64,000 nt of DNA from Pseudomonadales bacterium (GCA_028285415.1 JANQPF010000013.1:145527-209526), one strand, 5' to 3'. Shown: positions 39,422 through 59,277, counted from the stretch's first letter. Notes: generated by a model not told the origin, from the sequence alone. Made by a program: numbers and translations.

Positions 39422-39961
39422 CTAACCGCGGAACGGGAATTTGAATGCCTTCAGCAGCGCCAACGCGTGTTCGTTGTTCGTTGCTGAGGTCGTTACACAG
39501 ATGTCGAGGCCCCGGATTTTGTCGATCTTGTCGTAGTCGATCTCCGGGAATACGATCTGCTCGGTGATGCCCATGCTGAAGTTACCGCGGCCATCGAAAG
39601 ACTTCGGGTTCAAACCGCGAAAGTCGCGAATCCGCGGGATGGCAACGCCCACCAGACGCTCAATGAAGTCGAACATACGGCTCTGGCGAAGAGTCACTTT
39701 ACAGCCGATCGGCCAGCCCTCACGAATTTTGAATCCGGCCTCGGACTTCCGGGCGTTACACACGACCGGACGCTGACCGGCAATGGCCGTCATGTCGGCA
39801 ACGGCCGCTTCCATGACTTTACGATCCGCGACGGCATCGCCAACGCCCATGTTGAGCGTTACTTTTTCGATACGCGGCACAGCCATGACGTTGGCGAGGC
39901 CAAGCTCCGCCTGCAGCTGCGGACGGATCTCTTTGATATAGGTTTGGTACAAATTCGACAC
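39422..39961 (-). CDS. rplE: 50S ribosomal protein L5
   Basis: 179 residues, the E. coli length. 5S rRNA binder with [40 protein letters not shown] and [20 protein letters not shown]. Two bases separate its start from the rplX stop, so the two are coupled. Confidence 0.98.
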   Translation of the reverse strand: MSNLYQTYIKEIRPQLQAELGLANVMAVPRIEKVTLNMGVGDAVADRKVMEAAVADMTAIAGQRPVVCNARKSEAGFKIREGWPIGCKVTLRQSRMFDFIERLVGVAIPRIRDFRGLNPKSFDGRGNFSMGITEQIVFPEIDYDKIDKIRGLDICVTTSATNNEHALALLKAFKFPFRG

Positions 39962-39963
39962 GG

Positions 39964-40278
39964 TTAGTCCTCGATCGGCTTACCAGTAGATTTGAAGACG
40001 CGGATTTTCTTGCCGTCTTCAATCTTGAATCCAACTTTGTCAGCGCGGCTTTCCTCGTGATTCCAGATCGCCACGTTCGACACCTGTATGGGCGCTTCTT
40101 TGTCGACGATGCCGCCGCGCTCGCCAATGTTCGGATTGGCGCGGGTATGCTTTTTAACCATGTTGACGCCGCCAACCAGCAGGCGCCCGTCCTTCATGAC
40201 GCGCAGCACGTCACCCCGGCGACCTTTGTCACGGCCGGAAATCACTACAACTTCGTCGTCTTTCTTTATTTTCAACAT
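39964..40278 (-). CDS. rplX: 50S ribosomal protein L24
   Basis: 104 residues. Assembly initiator of the 50S subunit; KOW motif in [20 protein letters not shown], then [20 protein letters not shown]. Spc operon, between rplN and rplE. Confidence 0.98.
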   Translation of the reverse strand: MLKIKKDDEVVVISGRDKGRRGDVLRVMKDGRLLVGGVNMVKKHTRANPNIGERGGIVDKEAPIQVSNVAIWNHEESRADKVGFKIEDGKKIRVFKSTGKPIED

Positions 40279-40314
40279 GTGTTGTGTCTCTTATCGTCCT
40301 CGTCGCCTGCGCGC

Positions 40315-40683
40315 CTAGATCACTTCCGGCGCCAGCGAGACGATGCGCATGAAATTCTCGCTTCTGAGCTCGCGGGTCACCGGTCCGAAGATCCGCGTGC
40401 CCACAGGCTGGTTCTGCGGGTTCAGTAGAACCGCGGCGTTCTGATCGAACTTGATCAGCGAGCCGTCCGCGCGACGCACGCCTTTGCGCGTGCGCACGAC
40501 AACGGCGTTCATGACCTGGCCCTTGCGTACGCGGCCGCGGGGAATGGCTTCTTTGACCGTCACCTTGATGATGTCGCCAATGCCTGCGTAGCGGCGCTTG
40601 GAGCCACCCAGCACCTTGATGCACTGCACCTTACGAGCGCCGCTGTTGTCAGCGATGTCCAACATGGTCTCTGTCTGAATCAT
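40315..40683 (-). CDS. rplN: 50S ribosomal protein L14
   Basis: 122 residues. [20 protein letters not shown] start and signature [20 protein letters not shown]. Binds 23S rRNA and is the docking partner of RsfS, also encoded here. First gene of the spc operon; only 6 bp separate it from rpsQ, so S10 and spc units are continuous. Confidence 0.98.
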   Translation of the reverse strand: MIQTETMLDIADNSGARKVQCIKVLGGSKRRYAGIGDIIKVTVKEAIPRGRVRKGQVMNAVVVRTRKGVRRADGSLIKFDQNAAVLLNPQNQPVGTRIFGPVTRELRSENFMRIVSLAPEVI

Positions 40684-40689
40684 GGCTCG

Positions 40690-40968
40690 TTAGACTCCGC
40701 CTGCACGCTCATCGATGCTCTTGAGCATCCACGTTTTGGTTTTCGACAAAGGCCGACACTCGACCACGGTCACCGTGTCGCCAACCTGACAGCTGTTCTC
40801 TTCGTCGTGCGCGTGAACCTTGCTCGACTTGCGCACGAACTTGCCGTAGACCGGGTGCTTGACGCGGCGCTCGATGCGAACGGTGACCGTCTTGTCCATG
40901 CTGTCGCTGACGACAACGCCGGAAACCGTGCGCGGGTTGCTTGCCTTTTCCAGGCCTGCTTCAGCCAT
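40690..40968 (-). CDS. rpsQ: 30S ribosomal protein S17
   Basis: 92 residues, OB-fold 16S rRNA binder: [40 protein letters not shown] and [19 protein letters not shown]. Its start overlaps the end of rpmC by 8 nt. Last gene of the S10 operon. Confidence 0.98.
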   Translation of the reverse strand: MAEAGLEKASNPRTVSGVVVSDSMDKTVTVRIERRVKHPVYGKFVRKSSKVHAHDEENSCQVGDTVTVVECRPLSKTKTWMLKSIDERAGGV

Positions 40969-41152
40969 CCGCCTTCTCCTTCATGATCGTTTTCACCCGG
41001 GCAATGTCGCGACGCGTTTCTTTCATCATGTGCGTCTGGCCCATCTGACCGCTGGCAAACTGCATGCGGTTCGAAAACTCTTCTTTACGCAGACGCAGCA
41101 GCTCGTCGTTGAGCTCGTCCAGCGACTTTTCTCTCAGTTCCTGCGCTTTCAT
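40961..41152 (-). CDS. rpmC: 50S ribosomal protein L29
   Basis: 63 residues, the E. coli length. Helical hairpin protein at the tunnel exit: [49 protein letters not shown]. Overlaps rpsQ by 8 nt. Confidence 0.98.
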   Translation of the reverse strand: MKAQELREKSLDELNDELLRLRKEEFSNRMQFASGQMGQTHMMKETRRDIARVKTIMKEKADG

Positions 41153-41193
41153 CGGACATGGTCCCGCTTTAGTTGATTCAGTGACCCACTCAT

Positions 41194-41607
41194 CTACATC
41201 GCCGTCCGTTTTACAAATACCGTTTTGAAAGGCAGCTTGGCCGCGGCGAGCGCAAACGCTTCGCGCGCGATCTCCTCCGGCACACCTTCCATCTCATACA
41301 TCACGCGACCCGGCTTGATCTGCGCCACCCAGTATTCGACGCTGCCTTTACCTTTACCCTGGCGAACTTCCAGCGGCTTTTTGGTGATCGGCTTGTCCGG
41401 GAAGACGCGAATCCAGATCTTGCCGCCGCGCTTGACGTGACGGGTCATGGCACGACGGCCGGCTTCGATCTGGCGCGCGGTCATGCGACCCCGCCCGACG
41501 GCCTTCAGGCCATACTCGCCAAAGCTGACTTTGCCGCCGCGTTCTGCCAGACCGCGATTGCGGCCTTTGTGCATCTTGCGAAATTTGGTTCTTTTCGGCT
41601 GTAACAT
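41194..41607 (-). CDS. rplP: 50S ribosomal protein L16
   Basis: 137 residues. [20 protein letters not shown] start, [20 protein letters not shown] and [20 protein letters not shown]. Needed for A-site tRNA binding at the peptidyl-transferase centre. S10 operon, between rpsC and rpmC. Confidence 0.98.
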   Translation of the reverse strand: MLQPKRTKFRKMHKGRNRGLAERGGKVSFGEYGLKAVGRGRMTARQIEAGRRAMTRHVKRGGKIWIRVFPDKPITKKPLEVRQGKGKGSVEYWVAQIKPGRVMYEMEGVPEEIAREAFALAAAKLPFKTVFVKRTAM

Positions 41608-41629
41608 CTACTTTCTCGTTTACTGACCG

Positions 41630-42289
41630 TCAGGCCTGCTGGGCAGCTTCTTCGGTCTGCCCACCAATCACTTCACCTTTGAATATCCAGACCTTGATGC
41701 CGAGGATGCCGTAGGTGGTCAGCGCCTCAGCGGTGGCGTAGTCAATGTCTGCACGAAGCGTATGCAGCGGCACACGGCCCTCGTGATAAACCTCGGAGCG
41801 GGCAATTTCCGCACCACCCAGACGACCGGCAACGCGTACCTTGATGCCTTCCGCGCCCAGGCGCATGGCGTTCTGAATCACGCGGCGCATCGCGCGGCGA
41901 AACTGCACGCGGCGCTCGAGCTGCTGCGCCACGTTCTGCGCAACCAGCTGGGCATCGAGCTCCGGCTTCCTGATTTCTTCGATGTTCACGTGGACCGGCA
42001 TGCCCATGCGCTTGGTCAGCTCCGCACGCAGGCGTTCCACATCTTCACCCTTCTTACCAATCACGATGCCGGGCCGGGCGGTGTGAATGGTGACGCGGGC
42101 GGTCTGTGCGGGACGCTCGATGTCGATACGGCTGACAGACGCATCCGCCAGACGCTTACGGAGATAATCGCGAACCTCCAGATCATTCAAGAGATATCCG
42201 GAGTAACTTTTCTTATCGGCGTACCAAACGGACGTGTGGTCCTTGACGATGCCAAGGCGGATGCCGGTCGGATGTACTTTCTGGCCCAT
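41630..42289 (-). CDS. rpsC: 30S ribosomal protein S3
   Basis: 219 residues (233 in E. coli). [20 protein letters not shown] start, KH domain [20 protein letters not shown], and [20 protein letters not shown] in the C-terminal domain. Part of the mRNA entry channel and helicase. Confidence 0.98.
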   Translation of the reverse strand: MGQKVHPTGIRLGIVKDHTSVWYADKKSYSGYLLNDLEVRDYLRKRLADASVSRIDIERPAQTARVTIHTARPGIVIGKKGEDVERLRAELTKRMGMPVHVNIEEIRKPELDAQLVAQNVAQQLERRVQFRRAMRRVIQNAMRLGAEGIKVRVAGRLGGAEIARSEVYHEGRVPLHTLRADIDYATAEALTTYGILGIKVWIFKGEVIGGQTEEAAQQA

Positions 42290-42305
42290 ACTTATCTCTA
42301 CTCGC

Positions 42306-42638
42306 TTATACGTCGGATACAGTCACGGTGATGTGGCTGGTCCGCTTTAAAATTCTGTCTGCGCGGCCTTTGGCGCGAGGACGAATGCGTTTCATCGTCA
42401 GGCCTTCGTCTACATAAATCTCGGAGACCTTCAGCTCATCGATGTCCGCGCCTTCATTGTTCTCTGCATTGGCAATGGCTGATTCGACCACCTTGCGCAC
42501 CAGCACCGCGCCTTTCTTGGTGCTGAAGTTCAGAATGTCGAGGGCATCAGCCACGGGCTTGCCGCGGACCTGGTCCGCTACGAGCCGCGCTTTCTGCGCT
42601 GAGATTCTCAGCCGTCTTGATTTGGCACTGACTTCCAT
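42306..42638 (-). CDS. rplV: 50S ribosomal protein L22
   Basis: 110 residues, the E. coli length. [20 protein letters not shown], the tunnel beta-hairpin region [20 protein letters not shown] and HITVTVSD end. Lines the exit tunnel; the macrolide-contact loop looks unaltered. Confidence 0.98.
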   Translation of the reverse strand: MEVSAKSRRLRISAQKARLVADQVRGKPVADALDILNFSTKKGAVLVRKVVESAIANAENNEGADIDELKVSEIYVDEGLTMKRIRPRAKGRADRILKRTSHITVTVSDV

Positions 42639-42667
42639 CGTCTCTTCCTGTCTCTTCTCTAGCGCTG

Positions 42668-42943
42668 TTAGCGCTTCGCTTTCTTGTCCGCCGCGTGGCC
42701 GCGGTAGGTGCGCGTCGGCGCGAATTCACCCAGCTTGTGCCCCACCATGTCTTCGTTGATGAGCACGGGCACGTGCTGCCGTCCGTTGTGGATGGCAATC
42801 GTGAGGCCAACCATCTCCGGCACGATCATGGAGCGACGCGACCAGGTTTTGATCGGACGGCGTTCGTTGTTGGCCGCAGCCACTTCCACCTTCTTCATCA
42901 GGTGGGTATCAACAAACGGGCCTTTGTATAGCGATCTTGGCAC
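42668..42943 (-). CDS. rpsS: 30S ribosomal protein S19
   Basis: 91 residues. [40 protein letters not shown] and [20 protein letters not shown] identify this head protein. S10 operon, between rplB and rplV. Confidence 0.98.
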   Translation of the reverse strand: MPRSLYKGPFVDTHLMKKVEVAAANNERRPIKTWSRRSMIVPEMVGLTIAIHNGRQHVPVLINEDMVGHKLGEFAPTRTYRGHAADKKAKR

Positions 42944-42954
42944 TTCAATTACTC

Positions 42955-43782
42955 CTAGCGCTTACCGCGACGACGCACGATGAGCTTGTCGGTACGCTTG
43001 TTTTTGCGGGTCTTGTAGCCCTTGGTTGGCATACCCCACGGGGAGACCGGATGACGGCCGCCGGAGGTTTTGCCTTCACCACCGCCGTGGGGGTGGTCTA
43101 CCGGGTTCATGGCGACGCCGCGAACCGTCGGCCGGCGTCCGCGCCAGCGCGTGGCACCCGCTTTACCGAGGGAGCGCAGGTTGTGCTCGCTGTTGCCCAC
43201 CTCACCCAGAGTGGCACGGCATTCAGCCAGCACCCGGCGCATCTCACCGGAACGCATGCGCAGCGTGGCGTAACCACCTTCGCGCGCCACCAGCTGGCAG
43301 GAGCCGCCGGCGCTGCGCACCATTTGCGCGCCTTTGCCGGGTTTCAGCTCCACACAGTGGATGACCGAACCCACCGGGATGTTACGCAGGGACATGGCGT
43401 TGCCCGAACGGATCGGCGCGGTGCCACCGCTCATGAGCTCGTCACCTGCCTGCACGCCGCGCGGGGCGATGATGTAACGGCGCTCACCGTCCTTGTACTT
43501 CAGAAGCGCAATGTTGGCCGTGCGGTTCGGGTCGTACTCGAGCCGTTCCACAACCGCGGGAATGCCATCTTTGTTGCGCTTCCAGTCGATGATCCGGTAG
43601 TGCTGCTTGTGTCCGCCACCGCGGTGCCGCGAGGTGATGCGACCCGCATTGTTGCGTCCACCGGTTTTGCTCTGGCGTGCGAGCAGCGGCTTGTACGGAG
43701 CACCCTTGTGCAGCGACTTGTCGACGACCTTGACGACAAAGCGGCGGCCCGGTGAAGTTGGTTTTGCTTTAACAACTGCCAT
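42955..43782 (-). CDS. rplB: 50S ribosomal protein L2
   Basis: 275 residues (273 in E. coli). Needed for subunit association and peptidyl-transferase assembly. [20 protein letters not shown] and the conserved [20 protein letters not shown] loop with the functional His are present. S10 operon. Confidence 0.98.
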   Translation of the reverse strand: MAVVKAKPTSPGRRFVVKVVDKSLHKGAPYKPLLARQSKTGGRNNAGRITSRHRGGGHKQHYRIIDWKRNKDGIPAVVERLEYDPNRTANIALLKYKDGERRYIIAPRGVQAGDELMSGGTAPIRSGNAMSLRNIPVGSVIHCVELKPGKGAQMVRSAGGSCQLVAREGGYATLRMRSGEMRRVLAECRATLGEVGNSEHNLRSLGKAGATRWRGRRPTVRGVAMNPVDHPHGGGEGKTSGGRHPVSPWGMPTKGYKTRKNKRTDKLIVRRRGKR

Positions 43783-43796
43783 CTTCTATTCCCTAA

Positions 43797-44093
43797 CTAG
43801 TCCGCCATCATGTAGTCGAGTTCCTGGCCCTCGGCTACGGTGATGTAGGCTTTCTTCCAATTCTTCTTGCGCGACATGCCGCGCATGTTGCGCTTCACCT
43901 TGCCTTTGACGTTGGCCGTGGTGACTTTCTGCACCGTCACGTTGAACAGCGTCTCGACCGCTTCGCGGATTTCCGCTTTCGTGGCATCGGTTGCCACTTT
44001 GAAGGCGTACTGATTGGCCTTCTCACCAAGAATCGAGACTTTTTCGGTGAAGTGCGGCTCGCGCAGCACCGTGTAAATACGTTCCGGGTTCAT
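43797..44093 (-). CDS. rplW: 50S ribosomal protein L23
   Basis: 98 residues. [20 protein letters not shown] start and [20 protein letters not shown]. Exit-tunnel docking site for trigger factor and SRP. Overlaps rplD by 4 nt. Confidence 0.98.
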   Translation of the reverse strand: MNPERIYTVLREPHFTEKVSILGEKANQYAFKVATDATKAEIREAVETLFNVTVQKVTTANVKGKVKRNMRGMSRKKNWKKAYITVAEGQELDYMMAD

Positions 44094-44695
44094 GCGAGCG
44101 CCTCCTCGAGCTGCTTGAGCGCGCCAACGGTGACGAGCACCTTGTCATGCGCAATGAGGCTCACCGGATCCACACCCTGTACGTCGCGCACGTCCACCCC
44201 TTTCAGGTTGCGTGAAGCGAGGTAGAGATTCTGATCGACTTCTTCCGTGACGATGAGGACGCTGGCGAGGTCGAGAGATTTGAGCTGGGAGAGGAGAGAT
44301 TTGGTCTTGGGGGCGTCGACGCTGAAGGATTCGACGGCTACCAGGCGGTCCTGGCGAATGAGCTCGGAGACGATACAACGCAGCGCACCGCGGTACATCT
44401 TGCGGTTTACCTTGCGCGAATGGTCCTGCGGTTTCGCCGCAAACGTCACGCCGCCGCTGCGCCAGATCGGCGAGCGAATGGTGCCCGAACGCGCACGGCC
44501 CGTGCCCTTCTGCCGCCAGGGTTTGCGGCCACCGCCGCGTACCTCTGAGCGGGTCTTCTGCGCACGGCTACCCTGGCGCGCGCCCGCCATGTGGGCGACC
44601 ACCACCTGGTGGACCAGTGCTTCGTTGAACTCGCGTCCGAAAGCGGCGTCAGAAATTTCGACGCTGCCTCCATCAGCAGCCAGATTGAGATTCAT
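44090..44695 (-). CDS. rplD: 50S ribosomal protein L4
   Basis: 201 residues from the ATG, which overlaps the rplC stop by one base (TGATG). [20 protein letters not shown], the tunnel loop [20 protein letters not shown] and the Rossmann-like C-terminal half are present. In E. coli L4 represses the S10 operon through the leader ahead of rpsJ; here candidate regulatory structures also lie between rpsJ and rplC. Confidence 0.97.
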   Translation of the reverse strand: MNLNLAADGGSVEISDAAFGREFNEALVHQVVVAHMAGARQGSRAQKTRSEVRGGGRKPWRQKGTGRARSGTIRSPIWRSGGVTFAAKPQDHSRKVNRKMYRGALRCIVSELIRQDRLVAVESFSVDAPKTKSLLSQLKSLDLASVLIVTEEVDQNLYLASRNLKGVDVRDVQGVDPVSLIAHDKVLVTVGALKQLEEALA

Positions 44696-45345
44696 CAACT
44701 ATCTCCCTCTTTCCTGGCTTTCACAGACGGGCGGATGTAGACATCGCCGCCTGCAGGGCCCGGAACGGCACCCTTGACCAGTAGCAGGTTTTTCTCGGCG
44801 TCCACGCGGACCACCTCGAGGTTTTGCGTCGTGACCTTGGCTGCGCCCATGTGGCCCGACATTTTTTTACCTTTGAATACGCGGCCCGGGGTCTGGCATT
44901 GACCGATGGATCCTGGCGCACGGTGTGAAATCGAGTTGCCGTGGGTGTTGTCCTGACCACGGAAGTTCCAGCGCTTGATGGTGCCCGCGTAGCCTTTACC
45001 TTTGGAGACGCCGCGCACGTCGACTTTCTGGCCGGCTTCAAACTGCTCCACGGTGAGCTCACCGCCGACGGCCAGCTCGTCGAGCTCGTCCGTGCGGAAC
45101 TCCCACAGACCACGGCCCGCGCCGGTGTTGGCCTTGGCAAAGTGACCCGCTGCGGGTTTCGATACCCGGTTCTGCTTGACCTCACCGGTCGTCACCTGCA
45201 CGGCGCTGTAGCCGTCGCTGTCGCCGGTTTTGATCTGCGTGATGCGGTTCGGCTCCACTTCGATGACCGTCACCGGGACGGATGCGCCGTCCTCGCCGAA
45301 GACACGCGTCATGCCTGATTTTCTGCCTACCAATCCAATTGCCAT
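44695..45345 (-). CDS. rplC: 50S ribosomal protein L3
   Basis: 216 residues. [20 protein letters not shown] start, [20 protein letters not shown] and [20 protein letters not shown] signature. The ATG at 45345 follows AGGAAAAG at good spacing; the frame continues open upstream (to a TTG at 45456) but that part is not L3-like. Unusually, 241 bp with terminator-like hairpins separate it from rpsJ. Confidence 0.97.
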   Translation of the reverse strand: MAIGLVGRKSGMTRVFGEDGASVPVTVIEVEPNRITQIKTGDSDGYSAVQVTTGEVKQNRVSKPAAGHFAKANTGAGRGLWEFRTDELDELAVGGELTVEQFEAGQKVDVRGVSKGKGYAGTIKRWNFRGQDNTHGNSISHRAPGSIGQCQTPGRVFKGKKMSGHMGAAKVTTQNLEVVRVDAEKNLLLVKGAVPGPAGGDVYIRPSVKARKEGDS

Positions 45346-45406
45346 TGGTCTTTTCCTATAGCCTCTACTGCCGGCAGGTGCGCTGTCTTTGCAGCTCACA
45401 ATGCGC

Positions 45407-45441
45407 AAAAAGCCCACGCCTTTCTCCCCTTGCGGGGTGGG
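45407..45441 (-). terminator. Second terminator-like hairpin in the rpsJ-rplC gap
   Basis: On the minus strand a stem formed by CCCAC and GTGGG encloses a small CCCC/GGGG hairpin with GCAA loop and is followed by CTTTTTGC. Upstream AAAGCC could instead pair with the GGCTTT at the base, giving an alternative fold. It is weaker than the first terminator and could be part of an attenuator just ahead of rplC. Confidence 0.45.
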
Positions 45442-45543
45442 AAAAGCTGGACTCAAGGCTTTGTGCCTACCAGTGGCCCCCTATCGGAGCCTTTTTCTTC
45501 CCCTACTCTTTCGGCAGCTGCTGCTGGGAAATTTCGGCTTTAC

Positions 45544-45584
45544 TAATAAAAAGCGCCGGTCGCCTTGCGGCTCAACCAGCGCTT
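45544..45584 (-). terminator. Intrinsic terminator directly after rpsJ
   Basis: On the minus strand AAGCGCTGGT pairs with ACCGGCGCTT (ten pairs, one of them G-U; 45575-45584 with 45551-45560), followed at once by TTTTTATTA. It begins 3 nt after the rpsJ stop. This is a textbook intrinsic terminator inside what is normally one uninterrupted operon. Confidence 0.75.
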
Positions 45585-45586
45585 CA

Positions 45587-45898
45587 CTAATTCAGACTGA
45601 TCTGAACTTCCACACCTGCCGCGAGGTCGAGTTTCATCAACGCATCAACGGTCTTCTCGGTGGGCTCTACAATATCCAGCAGTCGCTTGTGGGTTCGGAT
45701 CTCGTACTGATCCCGAGCGTCTTTGTTGACGTGGGGCGAAATGAGTACGGTGAAACGCTCTTTACGCGTGGGCAAAGGAATCGGTCCTTTGACCTGAGCG
45801 CCGGTGCGCTTGGCGGTATCCACAATTTCCTGCGTGGACACGTCGATGAGACGATGATCGAAAGCCTTGAGGCGTATTCGAATGCGCTGGTTCTGCAC
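45587..45898 (-). CDS. rpsJ: 30S ribosomal protein S10 / transcription factor NusE
   Basis: 103 residues, the E. coli length: [20 protein letters not shown], then [21 protein letters not shown]10 works in the 30S head and, as NusE, with NusB on boxA RNA in rRNA antitermination. The start is GTG with GGAG 6 nt upstream. It has its own promoter and a long leader with a boxA-like element, and is followed by a terminator and a 241-bp gap before rplC. Confidence 0.97.
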   Translation of the reverse strand: MQNQRIRIRLKAFDHRLIDVSTQEIVDTAKRTGAQVKGPIPLPTRKERFTVLISPHVNKDARDQYEIRTHKRLLDIVEPTEKTVDALMKLDLAAGVEVQISLN

Positions 45899-45933
45899 CT
45901 AGTACTCCAGTTCCAAACCTGTTCTACAGACGC

Positions 45934-45958
45934 CTGCCCCGTATCTCACGGAGGGCAG
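45934..45958 (-). promoter_or_regulatory. Hairpin in the rpsJ leader near the start codon
   Basis: CTGCC/GGCAG and CCGT/ACGG pairs form a stem of about nine pairs with a small bulge and a five-base loop (GAGAT on the minus strand), ending about 36 nt before the rpsJ start. It may be the equivalent of the L4-responsive hairpins of the E. coli S10 leader; that is inference. Confidence 0.45.
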
Positions 45959-45970
45959 ACAAGCTACTGC

Positions 45971-45981
45971 TGTTAAAGAGC
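45971..45981 (-). promoter_or_regulatory. rrn-type boxA in the rpsJ (nusE) leader
   Basis: The minus strand reads GCTCTTTAACA (45971-45981), identical to the last 11 bases of the E. coli rrn boxA TGCTCTTTAACA; the preceding base is A instead of T. It lies in the leader RNA about 75 nt before the rpsJ start and about 180 nt after the promoter. NusB and S10 (NusE) bind boxA, so this may be an autoregulatory or antitermination site. Confidence 0.65.
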
Positions 45982-45992
45982 TGTCCCGTTTC

Positions 45993-46013
45993 GAGAGTTA
46001 AAAGAAGCCTCTC
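45993..46013 (-). promoter_or_regulatory. boxB-like hairpin ahead of boxA
   Basis: GAGAG and CTCTC form a five-pair stem with an 11-nt loop, 11 nt before the boxA on the minus strand. rrn leaders have the same boxB-then-boxA order. The loop itself contains TTTTAAC, a weak second boxA-like run. The stem is short, so this is only suggestive. Confidence 0.35.
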
Positions 46014-46168
46014 CAACCGCATCCCCTCTATTGAGGTTCGCTAGGATCAGTTACTGCTGTTTTGCGGTCTCGAGGACCACGCTCTCCAACGAAACGTCCC
46101 GCTTTCAAACCGTAATACGCTCCGGACATTACTGCGCGCCCGGTAGCACCCGTGAAAGCGGGAGGCGA

Positions 46169-46197
46169 ACTATACATATGGCTCAGACCATGTGCAA
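46169..46197 (-). promoter_or_regulatory. Promoter of rpsJ
   Basis: Minus-strand -35 TTGCAC (46192-46197), 17-bp spacer, -10 TATAGT (46169-46174; 5 of 6). TTGCA-type -35 boxes are common in front of translation genes. It lies 30 bp after the fusA stop, making a leader of about 260 nt. The rest of the 328-bp fusA-rpsJ gap holds the boxB-like, boxA and hairpin elements listed; no remnant of tuf is seen. Confidence 0.65.
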
Positions 46198-46226
46198 CAC
46201 CCTGGGGGCGTAGTTATTCGCGGGGT

Positions 46227-48323
<2,097 letters not shown>

Positions 48324-48441
48324 GCGAACCTCGGACTGGCGGAACCGGTTTATTAGAAAGCGATGCTTTGTATCAGAACTGGCCGCAAAGCGCGACAGGC
48401 AACGGCATCAGAACTGGAGAGATGAGCGAGGGTTAGGAGAT

Positions 48442-48469
48442 GGCTGAGAGCAATCATGCGCTCCCAGCC
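48442..48469 (-). promoter_or_regulatory. Hairpin in the rpsG-fusA spacer
   Basis: GGCTGGGAGC pairs with GCTCTCAGCC (ten pairs, one G-U) around an 8-nt loop, about 20 nt after the rpsG stop; no T-run follows. It could be a processing or attenuation signal between rpsG and fusA. The same spacer holds an 11-bp direct repeat ATCAGAACTGG on the plus strand (48372-48382 and 48407-48417). Confidence 0.45.
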
Positions 48470-48488
48470 AACCTCGCAAGCTGAAAGA

Positions 48489-48977
<489 letters not shown>

Positions 48978-49037
48978 TCAGAATACTGTCCGAACATCAG
49001 GCCGGACTCTTACTCAGAGAGCTATCGTTTCAGTGAT

Positions 49038-49409
49038 TTATTTGGGTTTCTTGGTGCCGTACTTCGAGCGACCCTGCTTACGGTCGGCAACGCCGGACGT
49101 GTCCAGCACGCCGCGTACCGTGTGGTAGCGCACTCCGGGCAGGTCTTTGACACGACCGCCGCGAATGAGGACCACGGAGTGTTCCTGCAGGTTATGGCCT
49201 TCACCGCCGATGTAGGACGTTACTTCGTAACCATTGGTCAGACGTACACGACAGACCTTGCGCAGCGCCGAGTTCGGCTTCTTCGGCGTGGTCGTATACA
49301 CACGGGTGCAGACACCACGACGCTGAGGACAACCCTGCAGTGCCGGTACGATGTTCTTGTCTACTTTGCGCTTGCGCGGCTTACGCACAAGCTGGCTGAT
49401 TGTTGCCAT
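49038..49409 (-). CDS. rpsL: 30S ribosomal protein S12
   Basis: 123 residues. Decoding-centre protein: [20 protein letters not shown] holds the lysine equivalent to Lys43 and [20 protein letters not shown] the one equivalent to Lys88, so the protein has the streptomycin-sensitive residues. First gene of the str unit, with its own promoter upstream. Confidence 0.98.
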   Translation of the reverse strand: MATISQLVRKPRKRKVDKNIVPALQGCPQRRGVCTRVYTTTPKKPNSALRKVCRVRLTNGYEVTSYIGGEGHNLQEHSVVLIRGGRVKDLPGVRYHTVRGVLDTSGVADRKQGRSKYGTKKPK

Positions 49410-49470
49410 AAACTCTTAAACCTCTAATTCTTTCCCATGCTTCAGGGGAGGCCTGAAATCAGGGCGGCAA

Positions 49471-49499
49471 ATTCTATTCGCACGCCCCGACATACTCAA
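49471..49499 (-). promoter_or_regulatory. Promoter of the rpsL-rpsG-fusA (str) unit
   Basis: Minus-strand -35 TTGAGT (49494-49499), 17-bp spacer, -10 TAGAAT (49471-49476; 5 of 6). It lies in the 107-bp rpoC-rpsL spacer about 60 bp ahead of the rpsL start. A small inverted repeat TTCAGG/CCTGAA (49441-49457) follows in the leader. Confidence 0.65.
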
Positions 49500-49516
49500 G
49501 CCCCAATTCCGTGGCG

Positions 49517-53731
<4,215 letters not shown>

Positions 53732-53758
53732 AGTCTTTCTCCTTTACCAGGGCTTGAG

Positions 53759-57829
<4,071 letters not shown>

Positions 57830-57913
57830 GCGAATCTCCCACGCTAATTAAGCGATGCATTTGCGAAACGGAGGTTGAGTCCATCCCTGCCGAACTTTCG
57901 GCGGCCCAACCAC

Positions 57914-57947
57914 AAAAGGCCGGCGCCCCGAACGATCCGTCCGGGGC
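57914..57947 (-). terminator. Attenuator-like hairpin between rplL and rpoB
   Basis: On the minus strand GCCCCG pairs with CGGGGC around an 11-nt loop, followed by GCCGGCC and TTTTG. E. coli also has a partial terminator between rplL and rpoB that lowers polymerase expression relative to L7/L12. The T-run is short and offset, so read-through should be high. The whole spacer is 154 bp. Confidence 0.45.
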
Positions 57948-57983
57948 CCAGCCGATGTTTGGCTACGGTCGTGCCCAAGTAGG

Positions 57984-58367
57984 TTACTTGAGCTCGACAG
58001 ATGCGCCAGCTTCTTCCAGCTGTTTCTTGAAGTCTTCAGCTTCATCCTTGGTGGCACCTTCTTTGATCGGTGAAGGTGCTTCGTCAACGAGCGCCTTGGC
58101 TTCTTTCAGGCCAAGACCCGTGATGGCGCGAACCGCCTTAATCACGTTGACTTTCTTGTCGCCAGCAGCGGAAAGAACGACGTCAAACTCGTCTTTCTCT
58201 TCAGCTGCAGCGCCACCGGCGTCACCACCGGCTGCTGCCGGGGCAGCGGCAACGGCTGCTGCTGCAGATACGCCGAATTTCTCTTCCATAGCCTGGACGA
58301 GCTCAACTACTTCCATGACGCTCATCTCTGCGATGGCGTTCAACAAATCGTCTTTGGACAATGCCAT
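57984..58367 (-). CDS. rplL: 50S ribosomal protein L7/L12
   Basis: 127 residues. N-terminal dimerisation domain ([20 protein letters not shown]), flexible Ala/Gly-rich hinge ([20 protein letters not shown]) and the C-terminal factor-binding domain ([20 protein letters not shown]). Stalk protein that recruits EF-Tu and EF-G. 37 bp after rplJ. Confidence 0.98.
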   Translation of the reverse strand: MALSKDDLLNAIAEMSVMEVVELVQAMEEKFGVSAAAAVAAAPAAAGGDAGGAAAEEKDEFDVVLSAAGDKKVNVIKAVRAITGLGLKEAKALVDEAPSPIKEGATKDEAEDFKKQLEEAGASVELK

Positions 58368-58404
58368 TGTTTAGTCTCCTGTAACTTAAAGGACCAGCCT
58401 GAAG

Positions 58405-58935
58405 CTAGCCTTGTGCCTCTTTCTGATCTCTGATGGCAGCAACCGTACGTACCAGCTTGCCAGGCACCTCGTTGAGGGTGCGGGCGAGCTTGACGACCGG
58501 GGCCTGCATGACAGCCATGAGCATGGCGCGCGCTTCGTCCAGCGTGGGCAGCTTGGCGACGCGGTCAATCTGACCTGCGTCGATGAGCTCACCCCCGATG
58601 GAGAGGGCTCTCACCTCCAAAGCGTCGTGCTCTTTGGCGTAGTCTTTGACCAACCGCGCGGCGGAGCCGGGATCTTCCTGAGAGAATGCAATCAGGGTGG
58701 GACCTACAAAGGTCTCATCCAGGCATTCGTAGTCAGTACCTTCCACGGCGCGCTTCGCCAACGTGTTCCGGACCACGCGCAGATAAACACCGGACTCCCG
58801 CGCCTTCGCGCGCATTTCGGTCATTTCTGCCACGGTCAGACCACGATAGTCTGCAACCACTGCCGACAAAGCAGATGCGGCAGCCTCGTTCACTTCAGCA
58901 ACAATCTGCTGCTTTTGCTCGAGCTTTAATGCCAC
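58405..58935 (-). CDS. rplJ: 50S ribosomal protein L10
   Basis: 176 residues (165 in E. coli). Stalk base: [20 protein letters not shown] start, [20 protein letters not shown], and the C-terminal L12-binding helix. GTG start with AAGGAG 6 nt upstream. The 342-bp upstream region is a structured leader, where L10 autoregulation would be expected. Confidence 0.98.
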   Translation of the reverse strand: MALKLEQKQQIVAEVNEAAASALSAVVADYRGLTVAEMTEMRAKARESGVYLRVVRNTLAKRAVEGTDYECLDETFVGPTLIAFSQEDPGSAARLVKDYAKEHDALEVRALSIGGELIDAGQIDRVAKLPTLDEARAMLMAVMQAPVVKLARTLNEVPGKLVRTVAAIRDQKEAQG

Positions 58936-59277
58936 TTGCTTCTCCTTCGATAGACACCCGAAGGTGTCTGGCTAACTTGTTTGAGCGCCGGTCGAAACCG
59001 GATCTCATGGGTGACTCGGCCTCAGCTGAGTCACGACGTAGCCCGTAGTTACTTCGAAGACTTGCCTTGAACACCGGTTCAAGACACTACGTTTCACTTA
59101 GAGCTCGCCGTCTACGCCAGGTAGCTTTCGCTGTTTAAATGTCTTGGTCGCGAGTTTTCGGCGAAGCCGGAAACTCGATAAGTGCTCGCCTCAAGGCGAG
59201 CACGACCGCGACATCCTAGAGCGGTCTTTGACGACCCCGGCCCGACTACAAAACGGACCGAGCTCCTTCAAATTCTG
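58936..59277 (-). promoter_or_regulatory. Highly structured rplA-rplJ spacer (L10 leader)
   Basis: 342 bp without a gene. At least five hairpins: AGACACC/GGTGTCT closing a TTCG tetraloop on the minus strand (58952-58969), a ten-pair stem with CTCA/TGAG loop (59011-59034), CTTGAAC/GTTCAAG (59066-59083), and the pair at 59151-59203 (listed separately); a further GACCGC/GCGGTC repeat lies nearest rplA. In E. coli L10 with L7/L12 binds the rplJ leader to repress it. No convincing promoter was found here. Confidence 0.6.
59151..59203. repeat. Two-hairpin element, copy in the rplA-rplJ spacer
   Basis: Hairpin A (59151-59177): arms CGAGTTTTCGGC and GCCGGAAACTCG, loop GAA. Linker ATAA. Hairpin B (59182-59203): arms GTGCTCGCC and GGCGAGCAC, loop TCAA. 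The same layout, inverted, recurs at 63238-63288 with a C-G to T-A compensatory change in hairpin A. Confidence 0.7.

Noticed and set aside
45346..45456. In-frame upstream extension of rplC
   Set aside because: The L3 N-terminus MAIGLVGRK is conserved and preceded by a ribosome binding site; the extension runs through a terminator-like hairpin.
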